Assembly (NCBI GenBank): GCA_937920475.1 | Contig: CALEUX010000004.1 | Span: forward strand, 1 to 64,000 | Length of the DNA stretch: 64,000 bases | Direction of reading: 5' to 3' | Origin: an uncultured Marinilabiliaceae bacterium | GTDB taxonomy: Bacteria > Bacteroidota > Bacteroidia > Bacteroidales > Marinilabiliaceae | Part shown: in pieces, positions 1-10,749 of the stretch | Layout of the letters: every line of letters starts with the position of its first letter | Numbering within the stretch: the stretch's first letter is position 1 | Notes under the pieces: generated by a model | The model's input: only the letters and a program-made list of their open reading frames with translations | What the model was told of the DNA's origin: nothing | The model's database searches: none | Position numbers and translations under genes: made by a program

Positions 1-681
<681 letters not shown>

Positions 682-723
682 TAAGCATCATGCAAACAAC
701 CCTTATTTACCCAACTAATTTAA

Positions 724-1836
<1,113 letters not shown>

Positions 1837-1898
1837 ACTCTGAAGAATTTTATCGGCTTAAGTATTGATAATAAACAGGATTTGTAAAACAAACAGGG

Positions 1899-3086
1899 AT
1901 GAAGATAAAAATTGCTTATTTCGTTGGTTGGCTTTTGTTAACGTCATTTTATTTAAGCGCGCAGCAGGCTAACGTTAACCTCGACTATAATCCACAAAAA
2001 AACACCGAGGGATTAAACCCATTTAGTGCCCCGGTAAACTCGCCCGAGGTGCACGATAACCAAACTGTAACCTTCCGGCTTAAAGCGCCAAATGCGCAAA
2101 AGGTAATTCTTCCGCTGGGCGCCATTTACACAGCGAACGATTTGGGTAATGAGCCCCTTGCTTTTACCAAAGGTGATGATGGCATCTGGACGTTGACCAT
2201 AGGCCCTCTTAAGCCCGATATGTACGCTTACCACTTTAATGTGGATGGTGTTCAAATTCCCGACCCAAGCAATACCTACGCCGCTTTTACAGCCATGCCG
2301 CCCTATAGCCAGTTAGTTGTACACGGCGACGGTCCTGCTTACTACGATGCCCGCAATGTACCACACGGCAATGTAACCCGCCATGTTTACTGGTCGGATG
2401 TTACACAGGGAGAGCGCGAATTATATGTTTACACGCCTCCTGGCTATAATCCGAAAAAGAAATATCCTGTGTTGTATCTGGTAGGTGGAAGTGGCGAACT
2501 TCCATCTAATTGGGTGTACGATGGCCGTGTGAATTTTATTATGGATAACCTTCTGGCCGAGGGCAAAGTTGTGCCCATGATTATCGCCATTCCCAACAAT
2601 CAGGTCATTCATCGTAACCACCCCCGGCACACAGAATTAACCTTCGATATTTTTGAAAAAGAACTCAGAAACCATGTTGTCCCACTAGTAGATAAAAGCT
2701 ACAACACCATTGCTTCACCAAAGGGAAGGGCCATTTCTGGTTTATCGATGGGTGGGCGACACAGCATGTTTATCGGTTTCCGTTCGCTCGATTTGTTTGC
2801 CAATTTTGGCATTCTCAGTGCTGGCGATGAAAACCCGGAAACCACTCTAATACATTTCCTTACCGATCCCAATGTGAACCGGAAGGTAGATTATCTTTTT
2901 GTGGGACAGGGCACTATGGAAGCAAAAGGATTTTTCAATCGTCGCTGCCAGGCATTGCATGAAGCACTTAAAAACCACAACATTAATCATGAATATTATG
3001 TAGGTGGTCATGGCGGTCACGATTGGGGAACATGGCGTCATCTATTGTATTACCGCTTCCTTCCAAATCTTTGGCGTAAAAAATAA
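1899..3086 (+). CDS. CE1-family esterase, third tandem copy (diverged)
   Basis: A 395-residue secreted esterase with signal peptide 1-21 (ends LSAQ), an E-set/CBM48-like module at about 45-150 (LKAPNAQKVILPLGA) and a CE1 hydrolase domain at about 165-395. Nucleophile Ser283 lies in GLSMGG and His374 in the terminal GGHDWGTWRH motif. It is more diverged than its two upstream neighbours, so it may take a different acyl group or position (for example acetyl rather than feruloyl). Twenty bases separate it from the next esterase, consistent with co-transcription. Confidence 0.9.
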   Translation: MKIKIAYFVGWLLLTSFYLSAQQANVNLDYNPQKNTEGLNPFSAPVNSPEVHDNQTVTFRLKAPNAQKVILPLGAIYTANDLGNEPLAFTKGDDGIWTLTIGPLKPDMYAYHFNVDGVQIPDPSNTYAAFTAMPPYSQLVVHGDGPAYYDARNVPHGNVTRHVYWSDVTQGERELYVYTPPGYNPKKKYPVLYLVGGSGELPSNWVYDGRVNFIMDNLLAEGKVVPMIIAIPNNQVIHRNHPRHTELTFDIFEKELRNHVVPLVDKSYNTIASPKGRAISGLSMGGRHSMFIGFRSLDLFANFGILSAGDENPETTLIHFLTDPNVNRKVDYLFVGQGTMEAKGFFNRRCQALHEALKNHNINHEYYVGGHGGHDWGTWRHLLYYRFLPNLWRKK

Positions 3087-3106
3087 CTGTTTAAGAATCA
3101 AATATT

Positions 3107-4669
3107 ATGAATCGAATCTATTTCATACTTCTGGCATCCATCGGCATGTTGCTGGGTGCATGTTCTCAACAACCTGGCAGGGTAAAGGTAGAGGGCGGAA
3201 CCATTCAGGGTATTGTAACCGACGACTTAACCATTTATAAAGGAATCCCTTTTGCGGCGCCACCTGTGGGCGATTTGCGCTGGAAAGCCCCCCAGCCGGT
3301 TGAAAAATGGAAGGGTGTAAAGCAAACCATTGAATTTGCACCAGCCCCCATGCAAGGCGGTAACCCGGCATCGGGGAAAAGCGAAGACTGCCTCTATTTA
3401 AATGTGTGGACTCCGGCAAAATTGGCCAACGAAAAATTGCCAGTTATGGTTTGGATATACGGAGGTGGCTTTAGTTTTGGTTCTACATCCGATCCGGTGC
3501 ACAATGGCGAACATTTGGCGCGCCATGGAGTCGTTTTTGTGAGCATCGCTTATCGTGTAGGTCAAATTGGCTTTCTTGCTCATCCGGAGTTGAGTGCCGA
3601 AAGTCCCAATGGAGTTTCGGGGAATTACGGTTTACTCGACCAGATTGCAGGTTTGGAGTGGGTACAACGAAACATAGCAGCCTTTGGTGGCGACCCTGAA
3701 AAGGTAACCATTTTTGGCGAATCGGCCGGAGGTATTTCGGTTAGTATGTTGTGCGCCTCACCATTGGCTAAAGGGTTGTTTCGTGGTGCAATTTCGCAAA
3801 GTGGCGGCTCTTTTGGCCCAACCCGCCCCACAACATATCCCGGCGAAAATATGAAAACACTTCAACAGGCAGAACAAGAGGGTGTTGAATATGTGAGTGG
3901 ATTTGGACTTTCATCCATTGAGGAGTTACGTAAAATAGAAGCAGATAAGTTGGTGCCCCAGGGATGGACATTGCCGGGCAGTTGGCCAATTGTGGATGGT
4001 TATGTAATTCCCGACGACCAGTACAAGCTTTACGAAGATGGTAAATACAATGATGTGCCAGTACTAATAGGATATAATTCAGATGAGGGACTAAGCTTCC
4101 CGGCCGGACGCACTCCCCAGGAGTATATTAATAATGTTAACAGACGATTTGGGCCTCATGCCGAATCTTTACTCATGGCTTACCCGGTTTGCTCAACATC
4201 TGTCCCCCGCAGTGCCCGCAATTTGATGCGCGATGCGGCATTTGGATGGCCAACCTGGGCATGGGCGCGACTTCAGGCACAAACCGGAAAGTCAAATGTG
4301 TACCTCTATTATTTCGACCAGCACCCACTTTGGCCCGAAGATTCGCCGCAAGCCGACCATGGAACGCCACATGGCGTTGATGTGGCTTATGTATTTATGC
4401 ATATTGACCCTACTAAGCCTTTTACATCGCATTCAGATGTTGAGATTTCGAAAATTATGGGCGCCTATTGGACCAACTTTGTTAAATACGGCAATCCTAA
4501 CGGAGAAAATTTAACCGAGTGGATACCCTTTACCAACGATAATCCACAAGCCATGTATCTGGGTAATAAAACATTCATGACCCCGGTTCCCGACGAGCAA
4601 TCACTTTGGGCAATGGATAATTACTTTATCTGGCGCAGGACCCCTGAAGGTCAGGAGTGGGCAAAATAA
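3107..4669 (+). CDS. Type-B carboxylesterase lipoprotein
   Basis: A 520-residue member of the carboxylesterase type-B (COesterase) family. Signal peptide with lipobox LLGAC (Cys19), so probably membrane anchored. Family marks: KGIPFAAPPVG near residues 45-54, oxyanion-hole YGGGF (118-122), nucleophile Ser206 in GESAGG, the acid in GYNSDEG and the His in DHGTPHGVDV. The family hydrolyses a broad range of carboxylic esters; beside three CE1 genes it probably takes part in deacylating plant cell-wall glycans (inference). Length is normal for the family. Confidence 0.9.
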   Translation: MNRIYFILLASIGMLLGACSQQPGRVKVEGGTIQGIVTDDLTIYKGIPFAAPPVGDLRWKAPQPVEKWKGVKQTIEFAPAPMQGGNPASGKSEDCLYLNVWTPAKLANEKLPVMVWIYGGGFSFGSTSDPVHNGEHLARHGVVFVSIAYRVGQIGFLAHPELSAESPNGVSGNYGLLDQIAGLEWVQRNIAAFGGDPEKVTIFGESAGGISVSMLCASPLAKGLFRGAISQSGGSFGPTRPTTYPGENMKTLQQAEQEGVEYVSGFGLSSIEELRKIEADKLVPQGWTLPGSWPIVDGYVIPDDQYKLYEDGKYNDVPVLIGYNSDEGLSFPAGRTPQEYINNVNRRFGPHAESLLMAYPVCSTSVPRSARNLMRDAAFGWPTWAWARLQAQTGKSNVYLYYFDQHPLWPEDSPQADHGTPHGVDVAYVFMHIDPTKPFTSHSDVEISKIMGAYWTNFVKYGNPNGENLTEWIPFTNDNPQAMYLGNKTFMTPVPDEQSLWAMDNYFIWRRTPEGQEWAK

Positions 4670-4705
4670 TTAAAAACTGTTGAAATTTAATGTTGAAATT
4701 ATTAT

Positions 4706-4845
4706 TAAGATGATTAGAATTGAAGTTTACGGAATCCCGAGTATCGGGATAAGATTATTAGACGGATAGATAAGTCTGGAAAGATGCTAAAGAATCTATA
4801 AGAACTTACAAATCTTTTCTATCTATCTTATCCCGATTCTCGGGA
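4706..4845. repeat. Inverted-repeat intergenic element, copy 1
   Basis: The 290-bp gap between the carboxylesterase and CE6 genes holds a palindromic element. A 21-bp arm at 4735-4755 is repeated inverted at 4825-4845 with one mismatch. The outer left flank plus arm (4706-4753) recurs in opposite orientation at 62348-62395 with only a few differences. It has no ORF, so it looks like a non-coding miniature or palindromic repeat. The rest of the gap shows nothing recognisable. Confidence 0.75.
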
Positions 4846-4959
4846 CCTCAAGCCGCAGGCGTAGTTCCGATTTGTCGGAAACGCGTTGCTGCGCTTCTAA
4901 ATATCTTATATCTAAATTTAAACAGCTACTAAACAATAACACTTATAAAATATTGTTGA

Positions 4960-5793
4960 ATGAAAATTAAATCCATATTGGTTACCTTGTTACTAATGGC
5001 AACAATAACCACCTTTTCGCAGAATCCGGATTTCCATATTTACCTGTGCTTTGGGCAATCGAATATGGCCGGAGCATCCAGGGCAGAAGCCCAGGATTCA
5101 ACTGTTGATGCCCGTTTTCAGATGATGGCCGCTATGGACTGCCCCGATAAAGGCAGAGTAATGGGCAACTGGTACACGGCCACACCTCCTATTTGCGACT
5201 GTAAAGCCGGAATATCACCTGCCGACTATTTTGGCCGCACCCTTATTGAAAACCTGCCTGCAAATATCAAAGTTGGCGTTATAAATGTTTCGGTGGGAGG
5301 ATGTAAAATCGAACTTTTCGATAAAGAAAATTACAGTTCGTATGTGGCCACAGCACCTCATTGGATGGTTGGCTGGATTACTAACTATGGCGGCAATCCT
5401 TATGGCAGATTGGTTGATATGGCCAGATTGGCACAAAAAGACGGCGTAATTAAAGGCATATTGCTCCACCAGGGAGAATCGAATCCAAATGATACCCTGT
5501 GGGCAAAAAAGGTTAAAGACATCTATGACAATCTGATGGCCGATTTAAACCTTAATCCGGCTGAAGTACCTTTGATTGCCGGTGAGCTTTTGAGTGCCGA
5601 GTTTAATGGTAAATGCCATGGTTTTAACCAGTTTATTAATCTTTTGCCCGAAGTTATACCTAATGCACATGTAGTTTCTTCGGCCGGATGTTCCGGAGCT
5701 CCTGATGGTTTACACTTTACTGCCGAAGGGTACCGAATACTTGGCAAACGGTATGGCGAGAAAATGTTGCAGATTTTAACCAAAAGCCGATAA
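4960..5793 (+). CDS. SASA-domain acetylesterase (CE6-like)
   Basis: A 277-residue secreted SGNH-type esterase. Signal peptide 1-20 (ends TTFS). Block I is FGQSNMAG with nucleophile Ser34; HQGESN is the family's central motif; Asp249 and His252 in DGLHFTAEG complete the triad. The SASA/CE6 families de-acetylate sialic acid or acetyl-xylan; in this cluster acetyl-xylan esterase activity is the more likely role (inference). A strong hairpin 14 bp after the stop closes the esterase block. Confidence 0.88.
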   Translation: MKIKSILVTLLLMATITTFSQNPDFHIYLCFGQSNMAGASRAEAQDSTVDARFQMMAAMDCPDKGRVMGNWYTATPPICDCKAGISPADYFGRTLIENLPANIKVGVINVSVGGCKIELFDKENYSSYVATAPHWMVGWITNYGGNPYGRLVDMARLAQKDGVIKGILLHQGESNPNDTLWAKKVKDIYDNLMADLNLNPAEVPLIAGELLSAEFNGKCHGFNQFINLLPEVIPNAHVVSSAGCSGAPDGLHFTAEGYRILGKRYGEKMLQILTKSR

Positions 5794-5807
5794 TTTTATC
5801 CTTGTTG

Positions 5808-5847
5808 AAACCCGGACTAAGCTTAGGCTATGATCAGTCCGGGTTTA
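5808..5847 (+). terminator. Intrinsic terminator after the esterase block
   Basis: A perfect 11-bp stem (5808-5818 pairing with 5836-5846, AAACCCGGACT / AGTCCGGGTTT) with a 17-nt loop and a short T-rich tail lies just downstream of the CE6 stop codon. It separates the esterase block from the LacI-GH95 block. Confidence 0.8.
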
Positions 5848-5993
5848 TTGTTAATAAAGATATGATATTAGGATTAGCTTTAAAAATCAGCAACAATGAT
5901 ACTTTAGTTAGCAGAAAAATGGTGATTGAGAAATTCAATTTATTCAGATAAATACTTGTCAACTTTTTGACTATTAACTAAAAACCTCTGCCT

Positions 5994-6025
5994 TTTGCCC
6001 GCCTGTTATCAACTATTGACTTTTG
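5994..6025 (+). promoter_or_regulatory. Candidate Bacteroidota-type promoter for the LacI gene
   Basis: TTTG at 5994-5997 followed after 20 nt by GACTTTTG (6018-6025) is one base off the Bacteroidota pattern TTTG-N19-21-TAnnTTTG. It would give a leader of about 150 nt. The remainder of the 391-bp intergenic region (5848-5993 and 6026-6160) is AT-rich with no other recognisable signal. Inferred from consensus only. Confidence 0.3.
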
Positions 6026-6163
6026 ATTTTAAAACTTGTTTTCTTTAACGAATTATCCAATTTTAAAAGCTAATTATCTAAAACTGAAAATCCGACAATG
6101 GGTTATTATATATTTTTACAAAATATTACATAAATTTCAATTCAATAATTATTTATTCATATG

Positions 6164-6177
6164 TGCACACGTGTGCA
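6164..6177. promoter_or_regulatory. Perfect palindromic operator candidate (LacI type)
   Basis: TGCACACGTGTGCA is a perfect 14-bp palindrome with a central CG, the form typical of LacI-family operators. It ends seven bases before the start codon of the LacI-family gene. I found no second copy in any other intergenic region of the window, so autoregulation of this operon is the simplest reading. Confidence 0.65.
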
Positions 6178-6184
6178 TTTTTAA

Positions 6185-7174
6185 ATGAAGCGAATAACCA
6201 TAAAAGATATTGCACGTGAATTGGGTATTCACCATTCCACCGTTTCCCGGGCTTTGAGAGGCAGCCCGGAGATTAATGCCATCACCATTGAAAAAGTGAT
6301 GAGGTATGCTTCGGAACGTGGTTATCAAATTAACCGGAATGCACTATTTTTGAGGGGTTCGCGAAGTAACATTATAGGGGTGATTGTACCAAACATACAC
6401 CACAGTTTCTTTTCTAATTTCGTGAGTATAGTTACCAAACTGGCATCTGCATCAGGTTATATTGTGGCTGTATTTCAATCGGAAGAATCGGTTAAACAGG
6501 AAAAAGAAATAACTAAATCAATTATTCAGCAAAATATAGCAGGGGTAATCTCATCCTTAACAATGGAAACCACCGATGTTTCGCATTTTCAACAGCTGGA
6601 TAGTTATAAAATACCATTTGTTTGTTTCGACCGGATAAGTCCACTATTGTCAAAATCGGCAGTAATACTAGACAATGCATCGGCCTTAAAAAATGTGGTT
6701 TTAAAACTACACGGCAAAGGCTTTAAAAAAATGGCGTATTTATCAGGGGTGCCATCCATCCATTTGTTTAAAGAGCGCCAAAAAGGCTACTTACTGGGTT
6801 TGAAAGAGATTAATAGTCAGTACGAAAATTGCATCGCCATAACTGAAGGGTTCTCCATTGAAAACGGCTTTGAAGTGGCTTTGAAACTGTTTAATAGAAA
6901 AAACAGGCCCGATGCGCTCATTTTTGATTCGCATGTGCTGGCGTGGGGGGCACTCAATTATCTGAAAATCTCCAAAAAGAAACTATTCCCAAAGATTGGC
7001 ATAGCCAGCTTTGGCGGATATCCCTGGCTGTCGTTAGCAACACCAAACGCATTGGTAATTCAACAACCCGAAGAAAAAATGGCAGAAGCATCGTTTAATC
7101 TTTTGATGGAAAATATTAAAAATCCTGACAATTGTGAAATAAAAACACTAATGTTTCAGGCCGAAATTGCCTGA
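6185..7174 (+). CDS. LacI-family transcriptional regulator
   Basis: A 329-residue cytoplasmic regulator. Residues 3-50 form the LacI helix-turn-helix (IKDIARELGIHHSTVSRALRG) with a hinge to about 60; residues 61-329 form the periplasmic-binding-protein-like effector domain. It is the only transcription factor in the window. It sits at the head of a tight gene run with GH95 (51 bp), aldo/keto reductase (26 bp) and alcohol dehydrogenase (24 bp), so it probably senses a sugar released or metabolised by that group. The palindrome at 6164-6177 is its likely operator. Confidence 0.93.
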   Translation: MKRITIKDIARELGIHHSTVSRALRGSPEINAITIEKVMRYASERGYQINRNALFLRGSRSNIIGVIVPNIHHSFFSNFVSIVTKLASASGYIVAVFQSEESVKQEKEITKSIIQQNIAGVISSLTMETTDVSHFQQLDSYKIPFVCFDRISPLLSKSAVILDNASALKNVVLKLHGKGFKKMAYLSGVPSIHLFKERQKGYLLGLKEINSQYENCIAITEGFSIENGFEVALKLFNRKNRPDALIFDSHVLAWGALNYLKISKKKLFPKIGIASFGGYPWLSLATPNALVIQQPEEKMAEASFNLLMENIKNPDNCEIKTLMFQAEIA

Positions 7175-7225
7175 AAATAAAAGACATGAATTTCTAAAAT
7201 ATTGAACTCAATTTAAAGAATTGCC

Positions 7226-9709
7226 ATGAAACTCATTTTTAATCTTTCACTGTTATTGTTTATGTTCTGCTCGGCATGCAGCAACAATAAACCAACCACT
7301 TATCTCAAAATGTGGTATCCGGTGCCAGCCCAAAAATGGGAGGAAGCGCTTCCGCTTGGTAATGGACGAATTGGTGCCATGGTATTTGGGAATCCAGTCA
7401 ACGAGCTCATTCAACTCAACGAAAATACCATTTGGGCCGGAAGTCCAAACAGGAACGATAACCCCGATGCTTTGGAAGCTTTGCCCAAAGTGCGCCAGCT
7501 TATTTTCGAGGGAAAATATATTGAGGCTCAGGATTTGGCCAATCAGAAAATTATCTCCAAAACCTCGCATGGTATGCCTTATCAAACTGCCGGCAACCTG
7601 CGTTTGAATTTTGAAGGGCATGATAATTATACCAACTTTTACCGCGACCTTGATATTGAAAAAGCCCTGGCTACCACCCGTTATAAGGTGAATGGAGTGG
7701 AATATACACGTGAGGTTTTCTCATCGTTTACCGATAATGTTATTGTAGTGCGCCTGACAGCCAGCAAGCCGGGTTCTGTTAGTTTCTCGGCAACGTTAGA
7801 CCGACCGGGAAATGTTGAATTAAGCACTCTGGGCAACGATGTGCTTAAAATGAGCGGTATCACCAACAGTCACGAGTCGGTAGAAGGGAAGGTTGAATTT
7901 GTGGTTTTGAGCAAGATTGTCAACGACGGTGGAAAAATTTCAGCCGAAAACAAACAGTTAAAAATTGAAGGCGCCAACAGTGCAACCATATTCATCTCCA
8001 TAGCCACCAATTTTGTAAATTATAACGACGTAAGTGCCAACGCTGAAAAGTTGGCCGAAACCTATTTAAGCAATGCCCTTAATAAGAAATATGCAGGTTT
8101 ATTAAAATCCCACACTTCCTTTTACCAAAATTATTTCAACCGGGTATCACTTTTTCTGGGTCAGACCGACTCTATTAAAAACCCCACCGATGTAAGAATT
8201 GAACAATTCAGTAAAGGTAACGACCCTTCTATGGCGGCTCTTTATTTTCAGTTTGGACGCTATTTACTTATCAGTTCATCACAGCCGGGGCAGCAACCTG
8301 CCAATTTACAGGGTTTATGGAACCATCAGCTTTTTCCGGCCTGGGACAGCAAATACACCATCAACATCAATACTGAAATGAATTACTGGCCGGCAGAACC
8401 GACTAATTTGCCCGAGATGCACGAGCCTTTAATCCGGATGGTTCGGGAACTTTCGGAGGTCGGCCGCGAAACAGCCAAAACCATGTACGGGGCCAAAGGT
8501 TGGGTAACGCACCACAATACCGATATATGGCGTATATGTGGGCCGGTTGATGGCTCTTACTGGGGCATGTGGCCCATGGGCGGGGTTTGGCTTAGCCAGC
8601 ATTTGTTCGATAAATATGAATATAGTGGCGATACAGAGTATTTGCGCTCGGTTTATGATGTTTTAAGAGGAGCCGCTGAATTCTGTATCGATTTTATGGT
8701 TGAGGAACCTGAAAATGGATGGATGGTGATTGTGCCTTCCAATTCGCCCGAAAACTCACCTGCCATCCATCATCAATCATCCATTGCTGCAGGAACCACC
8801 ATAGACAATCAATTGGTGTTCGACCTTTTTACAAAAACCATTCGTGCAGCCCGGATTTTGAACATACAGGAATCCCTGATTCCGGAAATGGAAAGGATTC
8901 TTAGTCTTTTGCCTCCCATGCAAATAGGGCAACACAGCCAATTGCAGGAGTGGGTGCACGATTGGGACAATCCTAACGATAAGCACAGGCATGTGTCGCA
9001 TCTTTACGGATTGTTTCCTTCGAACCAGATTTCACCGTTTCGATCGCCTGAATTGGCCGAGGCTTCGCGCACATCACTCATTCATCGGGGCGACCCATCA
9101 ACAGGATGGTCTATTAACTGGAAAATTAACCTTTGGGCAAGGCTTCTCGATGGTAATCATGTATACAACCTTATAAAAGAGCAGATTAAACTTGTGGGAC
9201 GCGGTACAGGCAATAATCGCGAAGTATTTGAACGAGGAGGCACCTACGCCAATATGTTTGATGCACACCCCCCGTTTCAAATTGATGGCAACTTCGGATT
9301 TACGTCGGGCATTACCGAAATGCTCATGCAAAGTCACGATGGCGCAATCCATTTGGTTCCGGCTCTGCCTGATGTATGGCCCACCGGACACGTGAGCGGA
9401 CTCAGGGCGCGAGGCGGTTTCGAAATTGTTGAAATGGAATGGGAAAACCACCAGGTTGTGAAACTGAAAATTAAATCGAATTTGGGTGGCAATTTAAGGA
9501 TTCGTACCGGCAACCAATTAAAGCTGAACGGTAAAGGCAAAACGATTGTAGCTGAAGGTTTTAACAGTAATTCATTTTACCAGATACCTGACATTAAACA
9601 ACCCATTATTTCAGTGTCGGCCTCTATAAGTAAAACAGAACTGCCCAATGTGTTTACTTATGATATAGAAACTGAAAAAGGCGGAACATATACATTAAGT
9701 AGCAGATAA
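7226..9709 (+). CDS. GH95 alpha-L-fucosidase / alpha-L-galactosidase
   Basis: An 827-residue lipoprotein (lipobox FCSAC, Cys18). The N-terminal beta-sandwich carries the GH95 signature WYPVPAQKWEEALPLGNGRIG (residues 30-50); the (alpha/alpha)6 catalytic region runs from about 300 to 700 with motifs such as NLQGLWN, EMNYWPAEPTNL and DPSTGWSINWK; a beta C-terminal domain follows. The family inverts alpha-1,2-L-fucosides, and some Bacteroidota members prefer alpha-L-galactose, found on complex grass xylans. Which applies here is not decided by sequence, but the esterase and arabinofuranosidase neighbours favour hemicellulose side chains. Confidence 0.93.
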   Translation: MKLIFNLSLLLFMFCSACSNNKPTTYLKMWYPVPAQKWEEALPLGNGRIGAMVFGNPVNELIQLNENTIWAGSPNRNDNPDALEALPKVRQLIFEGKYIEAQDLANQKIISKTSHGMPYQTAGNLRLNFEGHDNYTNFYRDLDIEKALATTRYKVNGVEYTREVFSSFTDNVIVVRLTASKPGSVSFSATLDRPGNVELSTLGNDVLKMSGITNSHESVEGKVEFVVLSKIVNDGGKISAENKQLKIEGANSATIFISIATNFVNYNDVSANAEKLAETYLSNALNKKYAGLLKSHTSFYQNYFNRVSLFLGQTDSIKNPTDVRIEQFSKGNDPSMAALYFQFGRYLLISSSQPGQQPANLQGLWNHQLFPAWDSKYTININTEMNYWPAEPTNLPEMHEPLIRMVRELSEVGRETAKTMYGAKGWVTHHNTDIWRICGPVDGSYWGMWPMGGVWLSQHLFDKYEYSGDTEYLRSVYDVLRGAAEFCIDFMVEEPENGWMVIVPSNSPENSPAIHHQSSIAAGTTIDNQLVFDLFTKTIRAARILNIQESLIPEMERILSLLPPMQIGQHSQLQEWVHDWDNPNDKHRHVSHLYGLFPSNQISPFRSPELAEASRTSLIHRGDPSTGWSINWKINLWARLLDGNHVYNLIKEQIKLVGRGTGNNREVFERGGTYANMFDAHPPFQIDGNFGFTSGITEMLMQSHDGAIHLVPALPDVWPTGHVSGLRARGGFEIVEMEWENHQVVKLKIKSNLGGNLRIRTGNQLKLNGKGKTIVAEGFNSNSFYQIPDIKQPIISVSASISKTELPNVFTYDIETEKGGTYTLSSR

Positions 9710-9735
9710 CAATCATTAATAGTAACAAAAAAATA

Positions 9736-10725
9736 ATGGCACCATTAATAACCTTAAATAATGGTTTAAAAATACCTGCTATTGGACTTGGCACCTTTGG
9801 CTCCGATAATTACAATGCACAACAAATTGCCCAGGCCGTTGATTTTGCAATCAGAAACGGCTATCGGCATATCGATTGTGCATCGGTATATATGAATGAA
9901 GCTGAGATTGGTTGTGCCATCTCAGGGTTGATAAAAAAGGGTGTTGTAAACAGAGATGAGCTCTGGATAACATCAAAAGTTTGGAACGATGCGCACGGAG
10001 AAGGTCAGGTTATTGAATCGTGTAAGAAATCGCTGCACGACCTGAAGCTCGATTATCTTGATTTATATCTTGTTCACTGGCCATTCCCAAATTACCACGC
10101 TCCCGGATGCGACGGCAATGCCCGGAATCCAGAGTCAAAGCCATACATCCATGAAGATTATATGGTTGCCTGGAGACAAATGGAGCAATTGGTGGAAATG
10201 GGGCTGGTAAAAGCCACTGGCACTTCAAATATGACAATACCCAAAATGGAGCTTTTGCTTCGGGATGCCATTATAAAACCGGTAGTTAATGAAATGGAAA
10301 TTCATCCCCACTTTCAGCAGGCAGAATTGTTTAATTATCTGGTTAGTAAAAACATTCAGCCCATCGGGTACTCGCCCATTGGATCTCCCAAGCGCCCTGA
10401 GCGCGACCGTACAGCCACCGACACAGTAGATATTGAAGACCCGGTTATTATAAGAATTGCTGAGCGGCTTAAAATTCATCCGGCCGAGATATGCATTAAA
10501 TGGGCCATCCAAAGAGGAGAAGTGGTTATTCCATTTTCTGTTACGCCATCAAAAATCATCAGCAATTTAAATGCTGTATGCGGAGATCCATTAACCGCAG
10601 AAGAAATGGAGGAAATTGCTGCCATCGATAAAAACTGCCGTTTGATTAAAGGGCAGGTCTTTTTGTGGGAAGGCGCCGAAGGCTGGGAAGATTTATGGGA
10701 TTTAAAAGGTACGATAACTTGTTAG
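9736..10725 (+). CDS. Aldo/keto reductase
   Basis: A 329-residue cytoplasmic NAD(P)H-dependent reductase with no signal peptide. The catalytic tetrad is complete: Asp47 (RHIDCAS), Tyr52 (VYMNE), Lys81 (SKVWND) and His114 (LVHWPFP). It resembles aldose/xylose-reductase-type members that reduce aldoses to alditols. With the zinc alcohol dehydrogenase directly downstream it could convert an aldose to a ketose through a polyol, or process L-galactose or L-fucose freed by the upstream GH95 (inference). Co-transcribed with both by spacing. Confidence 0.92.
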   Translation: MAPLITLNNGLKIPAIGLGTFGSDNYNAQQIAQAVDFAIRNGYRHIDCASVYMNEAEIGCAISGLIKKGVVNRDELWITSKVWNDAHGEGQVIESCKKSLHDLKLDYLDLYLVHWPFPNYHAPGCDGNARNPESKPYIHEDYMVAWRQMEQLVEMGLVKATGTSNMTIPKMELLLRDAIIKPVVNEMEIHPHFQQAELFNYLVSKNIQPIGYSPIGSPKRPERDRTATDTVDIEDPVIIRIAERLKIHPAEICIKWAIQRGEVVIPFSVTPSKIISNLNAVCGDPLTAEEMEEIAAIDKNCRLIKGQVFLWEGAEGWEDLWDLKGTITC

Positions 10726-10749
10726 TAAACTATTATTGGCATTAAAAAT

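Noticed and set aside
4670-4959. CRISPR-like or operator array in the palindromic gap
   Set aside because: Only one pair of inverted arms, with no regularly spaced direct repeats.
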